Assembly: GCF_905475395.1 (NCBI RefSeq)
Contig: NC_058337.1
Span: forward strand, 85,988,368 to 86,052,367
Direction: 5' to 3'
Source of the DNA: Chrysoperla carnea
Taxonomy: Eukaryota > Arthropoda > Insecta > Neuroptera > Chrysopidae
Length of the DNA: 64,000 bases
Under the pieces are notes generated by a model that worked only from the letters and a program-made list of their open reading frames with translations, had not been told where the DNA came from and did not search any database. This document shows, in pieces, positions 1 to 12,354 of this stretch. Made by a program: the position numbers and the translations under genes. Within the stretch, counting starts at the first letter, position 1, and each line of letters begins with the position of its first letter.

Positions 1-144
1 TATCTATCATGTCTAGTCTATATGCGATTGTGTCAACTACATAAAGATTGTTGTTACTAACTTACAGAAAGTTTGAAATAAACTTCTTGTTCATTATTAT
101 AATATGTAGCATATTTTTTTGAATATATATATAACAAGCATCGG

Positions 145-406
145 TAGCGCAGTTGGTTAACCGGTAGACTTAGTACACTAAAATCAAAAGTAATCAATAT
201 GACAAATATGATTAATTTAATTAAAAGTTGTGATGGGCTGGTGTAGTACATGGTATATGCATGAAGGAGGTGCACTCAGCCTCTGAAATTGAGGAGCTGA
301 TAAATGAAACTATCAGCGGAAAGGTGTTAAAACACATATGGTATCACAATGGGCTCTATAGCCTAAGTGTGTCTTTCGTGGACAGCCAATATAACCTAAC
401 CTAACC
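145..406 (+). mobile_element. tRNA-headed SINE-like unit with LINE-type tail ending in CCTAA repeats
   Basis: A perfect tRNA A-box (TAGCGCAGTTGG, 145-156) is followed, after an AT-rich stretch, by a denser body (about 270-390) and a tail reading GACAGCCAATATAACCTAA, then further CCTAA repeats. The same GACAGCCA..TAACCTAACC tail, in opposite orientation, closes the LINE relic at about 8,415-8,455. SINEs that borrow the 3' tail of a partner LINE are well known; that this is such a pair is inference. I see no B-box at the expected distance, so the tRNA head may be degraded or a chance match. Confidence 0.4.
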
Positions 407-1337
407 TAAAATGACACTGGTATGACACTGCCCATGTGATCGTGACAACCAAGTCTTTTGTTATAATATTTATAAGTGGTAGAACCAATCAAAAAATGAA
501 CTGTTGTAGGTAAATCTTATTTTCTTACAGTATTAAGTATTTTCAAAATTACAAACGATAATAATAAATTCCTGTCTCGTTAATGGTACACCTTCCCATA
601 AACTGCGAAGGAAATATCTTTTTGTAGTTTATACTCCATATCCCTTTACTCTTCTCATACGGTAGTTTTGGATTACCCTAAGTATAAAAACACATTCATC
701 ACAAAATAATAAAAATTTTGGAAAATAAATGGAATTTTTTTATTCCATTTTAAGAGTGTAATAATATTTTTGGTTGAAATGTACATAATTTTGTGTACTG
801 TGCTTTGGCTTTGATATTAGTGTGATGTTATTTCATTTTATTTAGTAGTAATTCCATAACATTCTCTGTTCGTTAAACTTTAGCTTGGCTTTAGCTCTCT
901 AGTACTAACTAAATAGACAATATTGGATGATATTTAAACCTATCCCCAAAAACAAACATATTTATTTTATTTAAATATTTAAAACGTTTATACATAATTA
1001 TGTCCATAATGTTTTGGATGCCAACTCTGATAATATAATTGATATTACAAATGGCAATTTAACTGCTATTGACTTGATTGCAATTATTATTCGTATTTCA
1101 TGTATATTAATGGTTAGTATTCATTATCCAAGTTCATGTTCGCTACTAATTAGTCGTATTTAGTTCATAATAATCATTATTTCGACACGATGGTACAACC
1201 TTTAATTTTACAGATTTTATAGAAATTAAATATGATATGATTGTGATAACGTGCGATTTCAATATAGCACATAAAAGTTACTGCTCTAATGTACCTAGTG
1301 CCTTGAAGTTTTGATGTTGATTTCTAATTATCTTTTT

Positions 1338-1533
1338 GAAATTTAAATTTGGTTCAAATATTATTCTTCGGTAACTTTAATGACTGGACATTTCAACTCA
1401 ACCATTATTTTAGTAATTAATATCTTTTTAATTACTTAAAATTAATTAATAAAAGTACAAATTCAGTGAGGGCATTTTAAAATTTATTAAATTCAAATTT
1501 TTATACGGGCGTGACATCATAGTACGGGCTTGT
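1338..1533 (+). repeat. Dispersed repeat family A, copy 1
   Basis: This stretch is repeated in the same orientation at 24,925-25,089. Shared landmarks are TTAAATTTGGTTCAAATATT, CTTTAATGACTGGACATTTC, AAATTCAGTGAGGGCATTT and GACATCATRGTACGGGCTTG. This copy carries about 34 extra bases after AACCATTA that copy 2 lacks. No coding content is seen; it is probably a non-autonomous transposon remnant. Confidence 0.7.
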
Positions 1534-2998
1534 CAAATTTGTTGACATACTGCATGATATTAATTACTTACATTTTATATGGTATTTCATTAAATTATAC
1601 TAGTCTACGGCTTTTTATTAGAAAACTTAATAATAACGTGTGTAAATTCTGTGTTGTAAATTCTTTTTTTTAAAGTGTAAATTATACACTGAACTGTCAC
1701 CAATTGGCAGATCACTTTCTTATACGTTATCAACAGAGAGCCCCAAAAAACTGCGTTTAAATATCTCAAAATTAAAATGTATTTTAAATATTTTTTAACA
1801 AATAATTACAGCATTTTTAAGCAGTATTTATATTTTTTACTTTGTTATAACGGTGTAAACAATGAATTAAAAATATAAAAAAATACATGAATATTCCCTA
1901 TTGTATGACACTATTAGAGAACAAATGACACTATTAGAGAAGCAATCGTAATTACGAGTCACGCACATAAGCTGTTGTACCTTCTTGCCCCGATCTCCCT
2001 TATGTTTTGAAAAGTTATACCCCATCAAATAAGTTTCTTGTGTATATTATTCAATATTCTTCGATAGCTTAAAATATGCATAATATTAGTTGTTTATCTA
2101 TAATATAAACATGAGTGTTTATTTTATTTTCGTCAACTAAAAACATTTAGTTTTATAGTTTTATCAGTTTCATATACATTTGTGTGTATAGAGAAATTTG
2201 AAACTTGATGAAAACTAAAACTTCATATATGTATAATAACAATATTATATTGGTTCGATATTGAAATGTTAAAGTTTTATTCGTTGTAAATGCATCATGT
2301 TATATATTAGAAAGTAAACTTCAAACTGATATTTTAAAGGATGTGTCGTAAATATTCATTTCGATGTTCTTAAAGTTTATACTTATCGTGTTTGTATTTT
2401 TAATTTTCTACCATATTTTTTTACAATCAACTTCTGTATGTGTTTTTCATATCCAAATATGATCTACATTTAATGGGAGGTCGTTATTATACTTTTTTAG
2501 CAAATAAATGCAAATAGAAAACCTAAACAAATACTACTTTTGTTTTTGTTTACTTTTAATCATGTATACGATATTTTATTTACATCATGGTCTCTCGATT
2601 ATAATTGATGATTTTTAATATGATACATACAGCGTAAACTAAATATTGACAAATACCTTTTTTGAAAAATTTAAAATTTTCATTAATTTTAAACTGAAAT
2701 CACACCTTTTTCAACGTCCAAAATCCGAAATTAGAAAAGAGTACACTAATATATCAGGGAGATAATTAATGAAACTATTGCTAGCCTTTCGTGGTATAGG
2801 TCGTTGCTTTACACCCGTATATTAATCTATGGCTCATTTAAGTGCATCTTTATATTGATTTGTTCGACTTACCATCAAAAAATCCATTTCGTATGTCTAT
2901 GTTGAAAGTACTGAAGTGTCTTCTTGAATCTCAACCTGTAGTTGCACATTTAGTTGAAAAAATCTTCCGGATTTTCATAAAAAATTCGATAAATATTT

Positions 2999-3443
2999 GT
3001 AAATGGCTAACTTTTTTTAAATTTGTTTCTTTTGTTGTAAAAAATACAGTAAAGAAGTTTTCCGATTCCGGAACGATCTGCGCGAACTTCTCGAACACCC
3101 GTTTTTATCTCAACATTGTTTTCTATGGTGACGTTGTCTTGAATATCTCTGCTTCTGTTGATCGAATTGGAACGAATAATATTTATTAAGAATTACTGCA
3201 TCGATCTTTCCTGCTATCAAATCCTGAACATAAAATAACCTCAAAATATTAAGAAAACCGCCGTAACCTCATATTTTCAACTTTCTCTGATAACTTTTCG
3301 AAAACATCGTCATCATCATATCACACGTCAAAGAAAACAATGTTGAGATAAAACCGCCTGCAGATGTTCTCGCGATTCGTTCCGGAACCTTTTCTTTACT
3401 TTCTATAACAAAAGAAACCTATTTAAAAAAATAGCCATTATTC
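2999..3443. repeat. Foldback (inverted-repeat) element
   Basis: Left arm 2,999-3,132 is matched in inverted orientation by 3,326-3,443. Shared blocks include GTTTCTTTTGTT, a TTCCGGAACG core and TTATCTCAACATTGTTTTCT. The arms are diverged. The 115-residue frame over 2,842-3,189 runs through the left arm and is not a gene. A non-autonomous DNA transposon is the likeliest origin; no target-site duplication was established. Confidence 0.65.
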
Positions 3444-3617
3444 ACCTAACTAAACTTACTATATCAAAAAAATTTATTCCCACTTCATTCCCAATTTTAG
3501 TTACATTATTTATTATTTATGAAAAAGTTTCATAGAAAAATATTTTCGTATCCATCCTTGCGCAGTCTTTTTGTTACAAATTTTTAACTAGTGAATTTAA
3601 CATTAAACGCAAATTAT

Positions 3618-4218
3618 AAAGGGTGTTCCAATAAGAACGCCGATTTTGAGTTTTAAATAAAACGAGTATATTTGTGCCATAGCTTTGAAACATTTATTGA
3701 ATAATGAACCGTGAGGTTATAAATGGAATAAGTCATCCGACAAATGATTGCCTCGGCTTTATACAGTGTTGAATTTTCTTTTATAAGGCTTCAATCATTG
3801 TAGGTTTATTCACATAAACTTGCGGCTTTAAAAAAAACCCAAAACAAAAAATCCAAAGGCATATTAAATCGCATGATCTGGGCAGCTAATGCCGATTTCC
3901 AAAACGAGAAATTACACGCCCAGGAAATGACTCATGTAGAAATTCAACAATTTCTCTGGCTGACTTTTCTGAATATCGTATGATGCCACTGCAAGTGGCG
4001 TGCAATTCAAAACCGGCGTTTTTATTGGAACAGGCTTTATTAACCGCCATCGTTTTTATACTATTTTGAAAGGTATTAATTCGTTGGTAACGAATAGAAT
4101 TGCCGGTGTCAGCAATATTACTCAAATTATTCATACCGATATCGGCAATATTACTTAAAAAACCATTTGTTCCTGGTGGCGGCCACGTAGACATTTCCGT
4201 TTTAAAAGCCTTGAACAC
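3618..4218 (-). pseudogene. Degraded mariner/Tc1-like transposase C-terminus
   Basis: The minus strand from 4,218 to about 3,840 reads as a broken transposase end. One open frame leads to RVISRFGNRH, then an in-frame TAG, then LPRSCDLMPLDF and FW, which matches the 'R-F-G-(x)-W-P-P-R-S-C-D-L-T-P-L-D-F-F-L-W-G' block carrying the last catalytic acidic residue in mariner-like transposases. Further stops and frameshifts follow. The element end appears to be GGGTGTTCCAATAAGAACGC (3,618 onward). The catalytic frame is broken and the N-terminal part is missing, so this copy is dead. Confidence 0.55.
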
Positions 4219-4980
4219 AATTTATACCCGTAAAGTGAAGTTAGTGAGTATTCTTTTTTGAGTTTTTTTCTTATTTTATTGTTATCCATTTTCGTCGAGT
4301 ATTCGAGTACTCAAGTATATTTCTGAATGATGATGTTCGTGTTACATAGTACTTTCTTGCATAAGTATATGTTTATATTATATTAAAACATTTTTCTGTT
4401 GCCTAAATTCAATAAAAGTAGTATATGTATAAAAGTATGTATGTATATGTATATGTACGTATATTATCTATGTATATAAAAATATGTTTTGTTTTATTTT
4501 TGATGTCTGGTTTTTGTGGTGTGCGCGATCAACTTATCTTTTCAATTGTGTGTAGATATACATTTGTAATGGAGTGTATCAGAAAGTGGTGTGTGGCGAA
4601 ATTTTCAGGTATAGGAAGCCCTATTTGCTATAAAAATACAATTATTACTTATTTTACGTGTATAATTAATTGAAACTAATAACTTGAACACAGTTTTTGG
4701 TGCGTATTTAGTAAAGCACGAAAAGTTGCTTTTTTGGTGTATATTTTGTAAAGCACGAAAAGAACGAGAAGTGAATTTTAATCTTCACTGTACATACTAA
4801 TTAATTTAGTACTGATGCTTTAAATATTTACACAAATTTCAAGTATTAAAATTTCACACCATAAACTTAAATCACGTAAAAAACAGAAATATAATCTCAA
4901 TTTTCTATATGTATTTCGTGTAATAAATATGGTGGACGTGCAAATACATATATGTAAAGTTCATAGAAAGAATTTATTTT

Positions 4981-5160
4981 TTAACCCCAGAACTAAAAAA
5001 AGGGGTATTATAAGTTTGACCGCTATATGTGTGTGTCTGTCTGTCTGTCTGTCTGTAGGCTCGTAGAGCATAAACGGGTGAACCGATTTTGATTTTTTTG
5101 GCTTTGTTTGAAAGGTAATTTAATGGAGAGTGTTCTTAGCTGTATGTCTGTAAGTACGAA
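4981..5160 (+). repeat. Dispersed repeat with (GTCT)n, copy 1
   Basis: The unit runs from TTTGACCGCTATATGTGTG through a CTGT microsatellite to GGGTGAACCGATTTTGATTT, TTTGAAAGGTAATTTAATGG and AGTGTTCTTAGCTGTAT. The same order of blocks occurs inverted in the second intron of JHBP3 (51,991-52,221). Repeats of this wording are common in insect genomes; class not determined here. Confidence 0.65.
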
Positions 5161-5693
5161 GTTAGGGTTCTGTACCTGAAAAAACTTAAAATCTGCTTAC
5201 ATGATTTGCTTACTTAAAATGATCTTAAAAATTGGCTCAGTTTGGAAAAGCTTTAAGGAAAATCGCAATTTATTAGTAGGAGATTAGTATGGGTTCTAAT
5301 TTCCATGAGATAAGGATGGGTTCTTTTGTATCAGGTACTCTGACTGAATTTCTTACTAATATCTAAATGCGAAACTTTGTATGTTTATAAAGATTTCATG
5401 CTTAAAACATCTTTGATTAAGTTTTGAGTAGAAGTCATTTGCATTCTAGACACGATAAATTCATTTCGGAGATATTATGTCGATCTAACGAGAATATATT
5501 CCATACGAGCAAATCAGCGAGTACAGTCTAAGCAGATTCTCTTTTTTCCTAACAAATAAATTTAAATAACGAAGTAAAAATACCTTGCGATTATACTTTG
5601 AATTTTCACCAACTAGTATGTCAGTACCTAATTTCGGCAAAATCCTCTTTGAATCCCTTAAAAAAGCTCTAGATCTTGTCCATAATGCACTAA

Positions 5694-5937
5694 ATTACAA
5701 GAGTTATTTATTTATTTAAATAAGTTCAGTATGACGTATTGAATGTAAATGCACAAAATTCTTACAAAAATAGGCGGGAGAAGTGCCTCCAATTAAGGAA
5801 AACCGTTTTAGACAATATCTATATAGCCGCGCACTTTAGACCAAAAATGGTAATAACCTTTATTGTAGATTTTGTGCATTTACATTCAGTACGTGATACT
5901 GAACCTATTTAAATAAAAAAATAACTCATGTAATTGA
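5694..5937. repeat. Small foldback element
   Basis: Arm 5,694-5,762 (GAGTTATTTATTTATTTAAA, then CAGTATGACGTATTGAATGT, ending ATGCACAAAATT) is matched in inverted orientation by 5,869-5,937. About 106 bases lie between. It looks like a MITE or transposon solo palindrome. No coding content. Confidence 0.65.
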
Positions 5938-6699
5938 ATGCAGAAAAAATTCTCTGTAGTCTGAGGTTGTTGTTCATTTGACAATTAGTGTATCTTGTAC
6001 ACTAGTCATCCACTTTATTGTTACATTCTGTATATATGTATATTCAATACAATAATAATAATAACATTGTGAAAACGAAAAGAGTTCAGAAGGGAGGTGT
6101 TTTTAGTTTGTTTTTCCTATATATTTTCAATTTAATTTTGATATTGAAAAAGTTTATTTTTTACATTTTATTTCTATAAACAATATTATAAAATATAAAA
6201 AAAATATAACAAACATATTTTAAATATTAAAAAAATCCTGCCAATGATGCCACAAAAGCTTATTTTTAGATTATTACAAATTATCCACCTGATTTGCCAT
6301 ATTTTTAATTTTTCACATAAACTTATTAAAAATTAAAAAAATTGGCAGTCATAGGAACTGCCGATAGAAGTGAAAACTTAGAACTTTAAGTATCAAAATT
6401 TGAAATTTCATAATATTTGAATTAAAATTATCAACATCAATCTGGTTTTCCCATCTATTGACATTTCGAGCAACAATTATATGTATGATTATATGATTTT
6501 TTATGATTTAAATATAATACAGGCTGTACAAGATTATGACAAAATATAAATACAATTCAATTGAAAAAACAATTAATATACAATCATATGATTTGTGGAT
6601 AGTATTTATATTTACATAAATTCCAATGTACTTGTTATATACGCAGCACTAATGTTACACAATACGTCATCTGTATAGCTACAGATATACTGCTATAAG

Positions 6700-6830
6700 C
6701 TAGTCGGAGACGCGAACGCATGAGATTTCACCCATGCAAAAAGCGTCTCACGCGCACAGCACAGTCGCACAACATGTCGGCACGTGCACAGCATGTCGGT
6801 AACGAGAACCCTTAACATTTTCCACTATCA
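6700..6830. other. Isolated CpG-rich patch
   Basis: Within AT-rich surroundings this stretch is rich in CG dinucleotides (GAGACGCGAACGCATGAG, GCGTCTCACGCGCACAGCAC) and repeats the phrase CACAACATGTCGG / CACAGCATGTCGG with CACGTG between. No frame or RNA gene fits. It may be a degraded transposon end or a regulatory patch; undecided. Confidence 0.3.
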
Positions 6831-8414
6831 ACCCTATGTCGCTAAAGAAGTTTTCCGTTCAAAAAATATGCGTAAAAGAAAATTTACAGCGCAACTGAGT
6901 ATGTAATGCAAAGAAGTAAAAATTCATTTAAAAGACATTTAACAGTTTCTTAAAAATGTAACAAAACTTGTTTATAAATTAATTATGTACAATCTCGAAA
7001 CACGTCCTAAAGAAGTTTCATGTGTAAATATACGTTTACAAATATTTATAGGCAAAAATTGTGTCATTTTAACAGTGTTAGTTACTGGGTAATTTTTTTG
7101 GCCTCATCGACAATTATTTTATTTTCTTGGTTGTATTATGCATGCTTTTTTTTTTCTTAAGTATGCCCATAATATGTTCTACTCGCACGCTTACCATAGT
7201 TTATTTAATATTTTAACTTTCGTAAGCAAACAAAACTTGATATTGTTCACTCAATACCATTTTAAATTTTAGGCACGATGTGTTTAACTAACCTTTAACC
7301 AAAGTGCGTTGAAATCAACAGTTTCGAAAATAGCATATCAAACTCAACGTTCATGCGACCTTTGTGAATTACAGAATATAGATTTTTAGGAAAATACGAA
7401 TAAATTGGGACCCTGGGTTGGAAAAATTCAAATTAAACTAGGAGCATTTTTTCCTTTTTAAATTAAAAAAAAAAAATTTTTGCCGAAAATATGAACAACT
7501 GGAAAAAATAAAAGTATACGAATTGGTAGTAAATTTTACGGTCGAAAAAAAAAAGCTCAAACGTGACATTACTGCTTTTTTTACTTCTAAAAATCAGGGA
7601 TTTTATCTAATTTAAGTGGACTATTATTCTAGTATAATAAATAAAAAAAAGACCTATTATATTATTCCCAATACCTACCTACCTAACAGATAAAATAATA
7701 TATTTCGTCAATAGACAAATCGAACTTCAAACGATGATTTTTGTAGATATGATTGTTGGATAACAACATTCAAAAGATTATTAATTCAAGTAGATATGTC
7801 TGAAGAGTTGTGTTATTAAATTTGTATTATAAAAAATAATATAAAATCTATTTTTTATATTTACCAAATGCATTCCAGAAATGATAACATTTTATATTCC
7901 GTATAATGGACTCCAATTGATAGCATAAGTTACCAACAATTCGGTTTTAGTCAACGTCTGGGAAGGTTATGAAAGCTCAGTGTATAAGGATAAAGAATTT
8001 TATCTTGGTAATGATAATTCTTGGAGCACCATTCAGTTTTTTTTCGAAATTATTACTCTTTGCGAGATAAAAACTCCATGAAAACAAAGTGTATATACTT
8101 GCTTCAGGGCAAGTCACTGAGGGAATTGTTGTCAATGTGGTTTTATTTTCAGATAAAATAAAATTGGTAAAAGTTCAGGTAAAATAAATACTGATTTTAC
8201 TTTTAGTGATTTACAGGTGTTTTATCGCAGAATACAATATTAATACAATATATTGAGGGTGGAAAGTTTGAAAATATCTTCATGTTGAAAAACCGCTTGA
8301 TATTTACCGTCCTAGCTTTGATGAAAACAACTTCCTGTATCAGTGATCAATGAACATAGGCACTTAATGTTACAATTATTGTGCCCTTAGTCACAAGAAA
8401 ATAGCATGCCACGT

Positions 8415-9260
8415 TTTAGGTTAGGTTAGAGTGGCTGTCTTGGGGTGGGATACAATTAGACCATGAACCATTTTGAGCTATTTAAGTGAGCTGTTTGAAC
8501 AGTAGGAGTGCTTTGGCGTCATCGGACTTAAGGTCAGAGAGATCGTCAAAGAGAGGCTGGCTCAAATAAGCCCATCTCCTCATGGCAAGAGCTGGACAGT
8601 GACAGACAAGATGAGACATCGTCTCCTCCTCCTCCACACTGTGACAGTTACTGCAACAGTCGTGATACACTGTTAGGCCTAGGCCTGACTAATAGTCGTG
8701 ATACACTGTTAGGCCTAGGCCTGACTAACAGTCGTGATACACTGTTATGCCGTACAGACAGTGTCCTGTAAAAACCGCAACAACTTTGCTAGTAAAAGCC
8801 CTTGGAAGCGATATAAAATCTTCGGAACGCCTACAATTGTACTCAGACCACATCTGTTTTGTCGTACCACAAGTACCCTCCATCTAAGATTGGCCCATTT
8901 TAAGATATTAGGCTTGCAGTGTGCAAACGGAACTTCCAAATGCCTATTGATGCTTATGTCCGACAGCATTGTTCTATGTCTAGCTCGTCGGCTTCACAAT
9001 TTCCTGGAATGTTTCTGTGTCTCGGTACGCATTCCAGGTTTGCATTCATTTTCTTTCAGCTCGTTTAAGTACGTACGGAAGCTCTGTGCTACCTTTGAGA
9101 TTAGATACTGAAGGTTTAAGAGCTGCTTGGCTGTCGGTGAAAATAGTATGTCGCTGCACCTGAGAGTGTTCAGCTTTATCCATTCGCATACCTCGATAAA
9201 GGCTTTTACTTTCGCTTGATACTCACAACAGTAATTAGACAACCGAAATGATAGCGTTAA
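8415..9260 (-). mobile_element. 3' end of a non-LTR retrotransposon (RNase H, CCHC-like tail), degraded
   Basis: The minus strand from about 9,242 to 9,000 resembles an RNase H domain of I/Jockey-type LINEs (a YQAKVKAFIEVCEWI start, then an ILF block and a LISKVAQSFRTYLNEL helix), but the acidic SDS-type core is changed and the frame breaks. Further down, 8,670-8,482 encodes a cysteine/histidine module (CCSNCHSVEEEETMSHLVCH followed by CPAL) typical of the C-terminus of these ORF2 proteins. The 3' UTR ends in GACAGCCACTCTAACCTAA followed by another CCTAA. Frameshifts and an inserted tandem repeat (8,657-8,747) make it non-functional. Confidence 0.72.
8657..8747. repeat. 36-bp tandem repeat, 2.5 copies
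   Basis: AGTCGTGATACACTGTTA begins at 8,658, 8,694 and 8,730, an exact 36-base period. Each full unit carries the self-complementary core AGGCCTAGGCCT. The units interrupt the C-terminal coding part of the LINE relic and are nearly identical, which suggests a recent local expansion. Confidence 0.85.
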
Positions 9261-11508
9261 ATCTGGATTTTCATAGTAAACTCTACAGCCTACTTTCCTC
9301 TATAACATAGATCCGTCAATATAACTTTGCGAAAACATTTAATAATCTTAACAAGACAAGTCGAAAGTTGTTTATGCGTTAATATTCTTGGACTATATTG
9401 GTGAAAGGAGACCATCTATTTCGAAATAAACGATGGTTATTTAAATATTTTTCGTACATAATATATTACAATATTACATAGGATCAAATTATACACAGAA
9501 AATATTACTCACATTTTTACCTTACAAGCAGAAAATTATGTATTTAGATATAGGTACACACAATACACATACACACGAACATGTAGAAAATGTTGAAAAT
9601 GGAAAATATAGTTTTTTCCTCATATAGCAACCATACTTTAGAACCTACTTATAGAAGAAGTATTGGAGAATATTATTATTATAATACATATATTACATAA
9701 TTTATGAATATTGAATTTGAAAATCCGCATTTAATTTCTGTTCTCTATACCGAACATTCTACAGCAGCCAACAAAGTATGTGCTTGCCTTTAACTTTTAG
9801 TTACCATAGGTAACAACTCTTTGCTTTCTGCATGCTTATAATATGTACATACTTTTGAATATAGAATGATTCATAATTTTCTGAAATAACAATATATAAA
9901 AATTTCTAGATTTACGAAAATTTGCAACCATATATCTGATATTTCACTAAACCTGTTAAATTGCGTTCATTACAAAAAATGTTTGTAAAAGATAAATGTG
10001 TTTGACTACTGTCCTGGATTGTGAAAAAAAATTAAGTCGTAATTCTGGAGTTTTCCCTACCATTTCGAAGATATTTGCATGCAACATTATTGATCTAAAA
10101 AATTGGATGATTTAATTGTTAGGGGAGAATGATTTTCGTATAGAACGCCTCTAACTTTTGAATACAACGCTATGTTTGGCCAGGGTAATTATAGCTCGGT
10201 CAATATCGACATTGCATTCATTATGTTTAGATGCTATGCAGTACAAGACGGATTTGTTGACATTCTCTGATAATAAAATACGAATTGGAAGGAAATTTGC
10301 AAGTATTGAAAGGATACTGTAGCATAATATTTTACCCGTTAAAGAAAGGAACAAGAAAAATCGTCGAAAAACATGATTTCCATTAATGCGAACTCGGACC
10401 ATGGTTAAAACCTTACCAAATATAATAACCAAACTAACCTTTCTTAATTCTCCAAAAATTTGATGCAATTCATCTTAGTGCTTTCATTCCACAAATGGTT
10501 TAATTCATTCAAGAAAGTCGCAATAGCAGACATGTATTTGTCGAAAAATCGTCGCACAGAACATTTTTGTTAAATCCTGAAATTATGAAATTTTTCCCAC
10601 AGTGATCCTAAAAAATCTTTATTTTGTTCAAAAAGCATATATTCTTAGAAATCTTATTAATTAGATTGGCGTTGAAAGTTTTCGATCCATTTTAAAAATA
10701 AACTTTTGTTTCTTATAGCTGACATTTTTTTATCTGCGGTGCCAATGCTTAAAATCAATCAATGAGTAAATAAAGTTATTTGTATGCATTGTTTTGTAAT
10801 TTTTAATGTTATCGAAGTTCGATTCCAATGAACTTCTTTCAAAAACATGCAAATCCCATATTATTTGAAAAATTACCTGTTTAACTTAAATATAAATTTA
10901 TCAAAATCTTTTCGCCTGTATATAAGGATCGGTACGTAGAAGTAAATAAAGTGCTCAGGAATTAGAAAGGAGACTACTTTATTGGTCTAGAGACATAATT
11001 CCTTAAGGAAAGTTCAAAATGAACAACCAACGATGAATAACTATATCATGTATTATAGACTTTATCTACTTCTACAAAGATGAGTTTTTGTATATCTGAT
11101 AATATTTTTCCAAATCAAATTATTTTATGCATTAAAATTACATAAATCGAATATAATTATAATGTACTCTAAAATTCTTTCTAACAATAAATGTATCCTC
11201 AAAAAAAAAGGTGTATTAAGGCAATGTGCAATCTACACATTTGAATACTCAAAATTATACGCGTGGGTCTTAAAAAGGTTCATCGTATCTGTGTTTTCTT
11301 TTTTGGAAAGAGATATACTCAAATTTCTGTAAGAACGTTATGATTTATAAAAGAATTTTTATTGAATACATTTTTACGTAGATCTAATAAACTTGGCGGA
11401 AAAATACTTAGAACAAAAGTTTATACCAAAGTTTATAAAGAATAACTGATCAATTTTCATCTAGCCTTTACCACTTACAAACGTGAGCTATCTTTTAATC
11501 CTTTGCGT

Positions 11509-11794
11509 TATACTATGTGTTTTTGTACCATCTAGATATATGAATATCACTAGTATGACAGAATACATGCGTTATGCAATGCATCTAAGTGAGAAGTATT
11601 ATACATATGTGTGCAACAAAACTCCCACTCTCTTCATGCACACAACAGAAGATCTGTCGTATCGTATCTATAGAGGCAATTACATGCTAAACATATATAT
11701 ATATAATACCTCACTTAGATGCATTGCTTAACGCATGTATTCTGTCATACTAGTGATATTCATATATCTAGATGGTACAAAAACACATAGTATA
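11509..11794. mobile_element. Palindromic MITE-like element
   Basis: Arms 11,509-11,606 and 11,697-11,794 are near-perfect inverted copies, from TATACTATGTGTTTTTGTAC at the tip through CTAGATATATGAATATCACT and ATACATGCGTTATGCAATGC to the inner edge. The loop is about 90 bases. High arm identity suggests a young insertion or active conversion. The frame of 82 codons across it is an artefact of the palindrome. Confidence 0.75.
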
Positions 11795-12354
11795 ACATCT
11801 ACAAGGGCCCAAAATTTCTAGTTTCGTACTTGAAAACATCCCTATTTTGAGCATTCAAAAGAATAGACTAAAATCGCTCGATCAATTGAACTTTTACCTA
11901 TTCGGATTAATTTAGATTAAGAATTCTTCAATTGTTAAGAATAATCATCGCCTGAGTGCCAAATTTATGGAAATCGAGCTTTTTCATTTTCGTTTGTTTG
12001 GTGTTTTAGTAATGTGTCGTATTGAAAGTGTCCAAAAGAGCAGAAAAATGTTTTCACATGTCGACCAAGAAAAAAAGGATTTCTTGACGTAAAATTTATT
12101 TTTGTGACACCGAGAATTTTTGTTGTTAGAATTTAAAAGGAAGATGATATTTCTTTGAGCGAGAAAATATTAACTTGTCTAAAGAAATTTTTAATTCCCT
12201 TGTTTTTGTGTAAAAGCATGATTTCTGTGTACTATGTTAGCATTGGCCACAGTTAAAACTTCAATCCTACAAAAGGCAGACAAAAATAATCATGAATTTT
12301 TCAATTAGTCCTGGATTATTATGGTCTATGAAGATTAATAAAGAATTTGATTTT

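Noticed and set aside
2842-3189. 115-codon plus-strand frame
   Set aside because: It starts at a non-ATG codon and runs through the arm of a foldback element; no domain or signal is visible.
10151-10468. 105-codon minus-strand frame with hydrophobic stretches
   Set aside because: Composition is what AT-rich DNA gives; no motif, no splice context and no partner exons were found.
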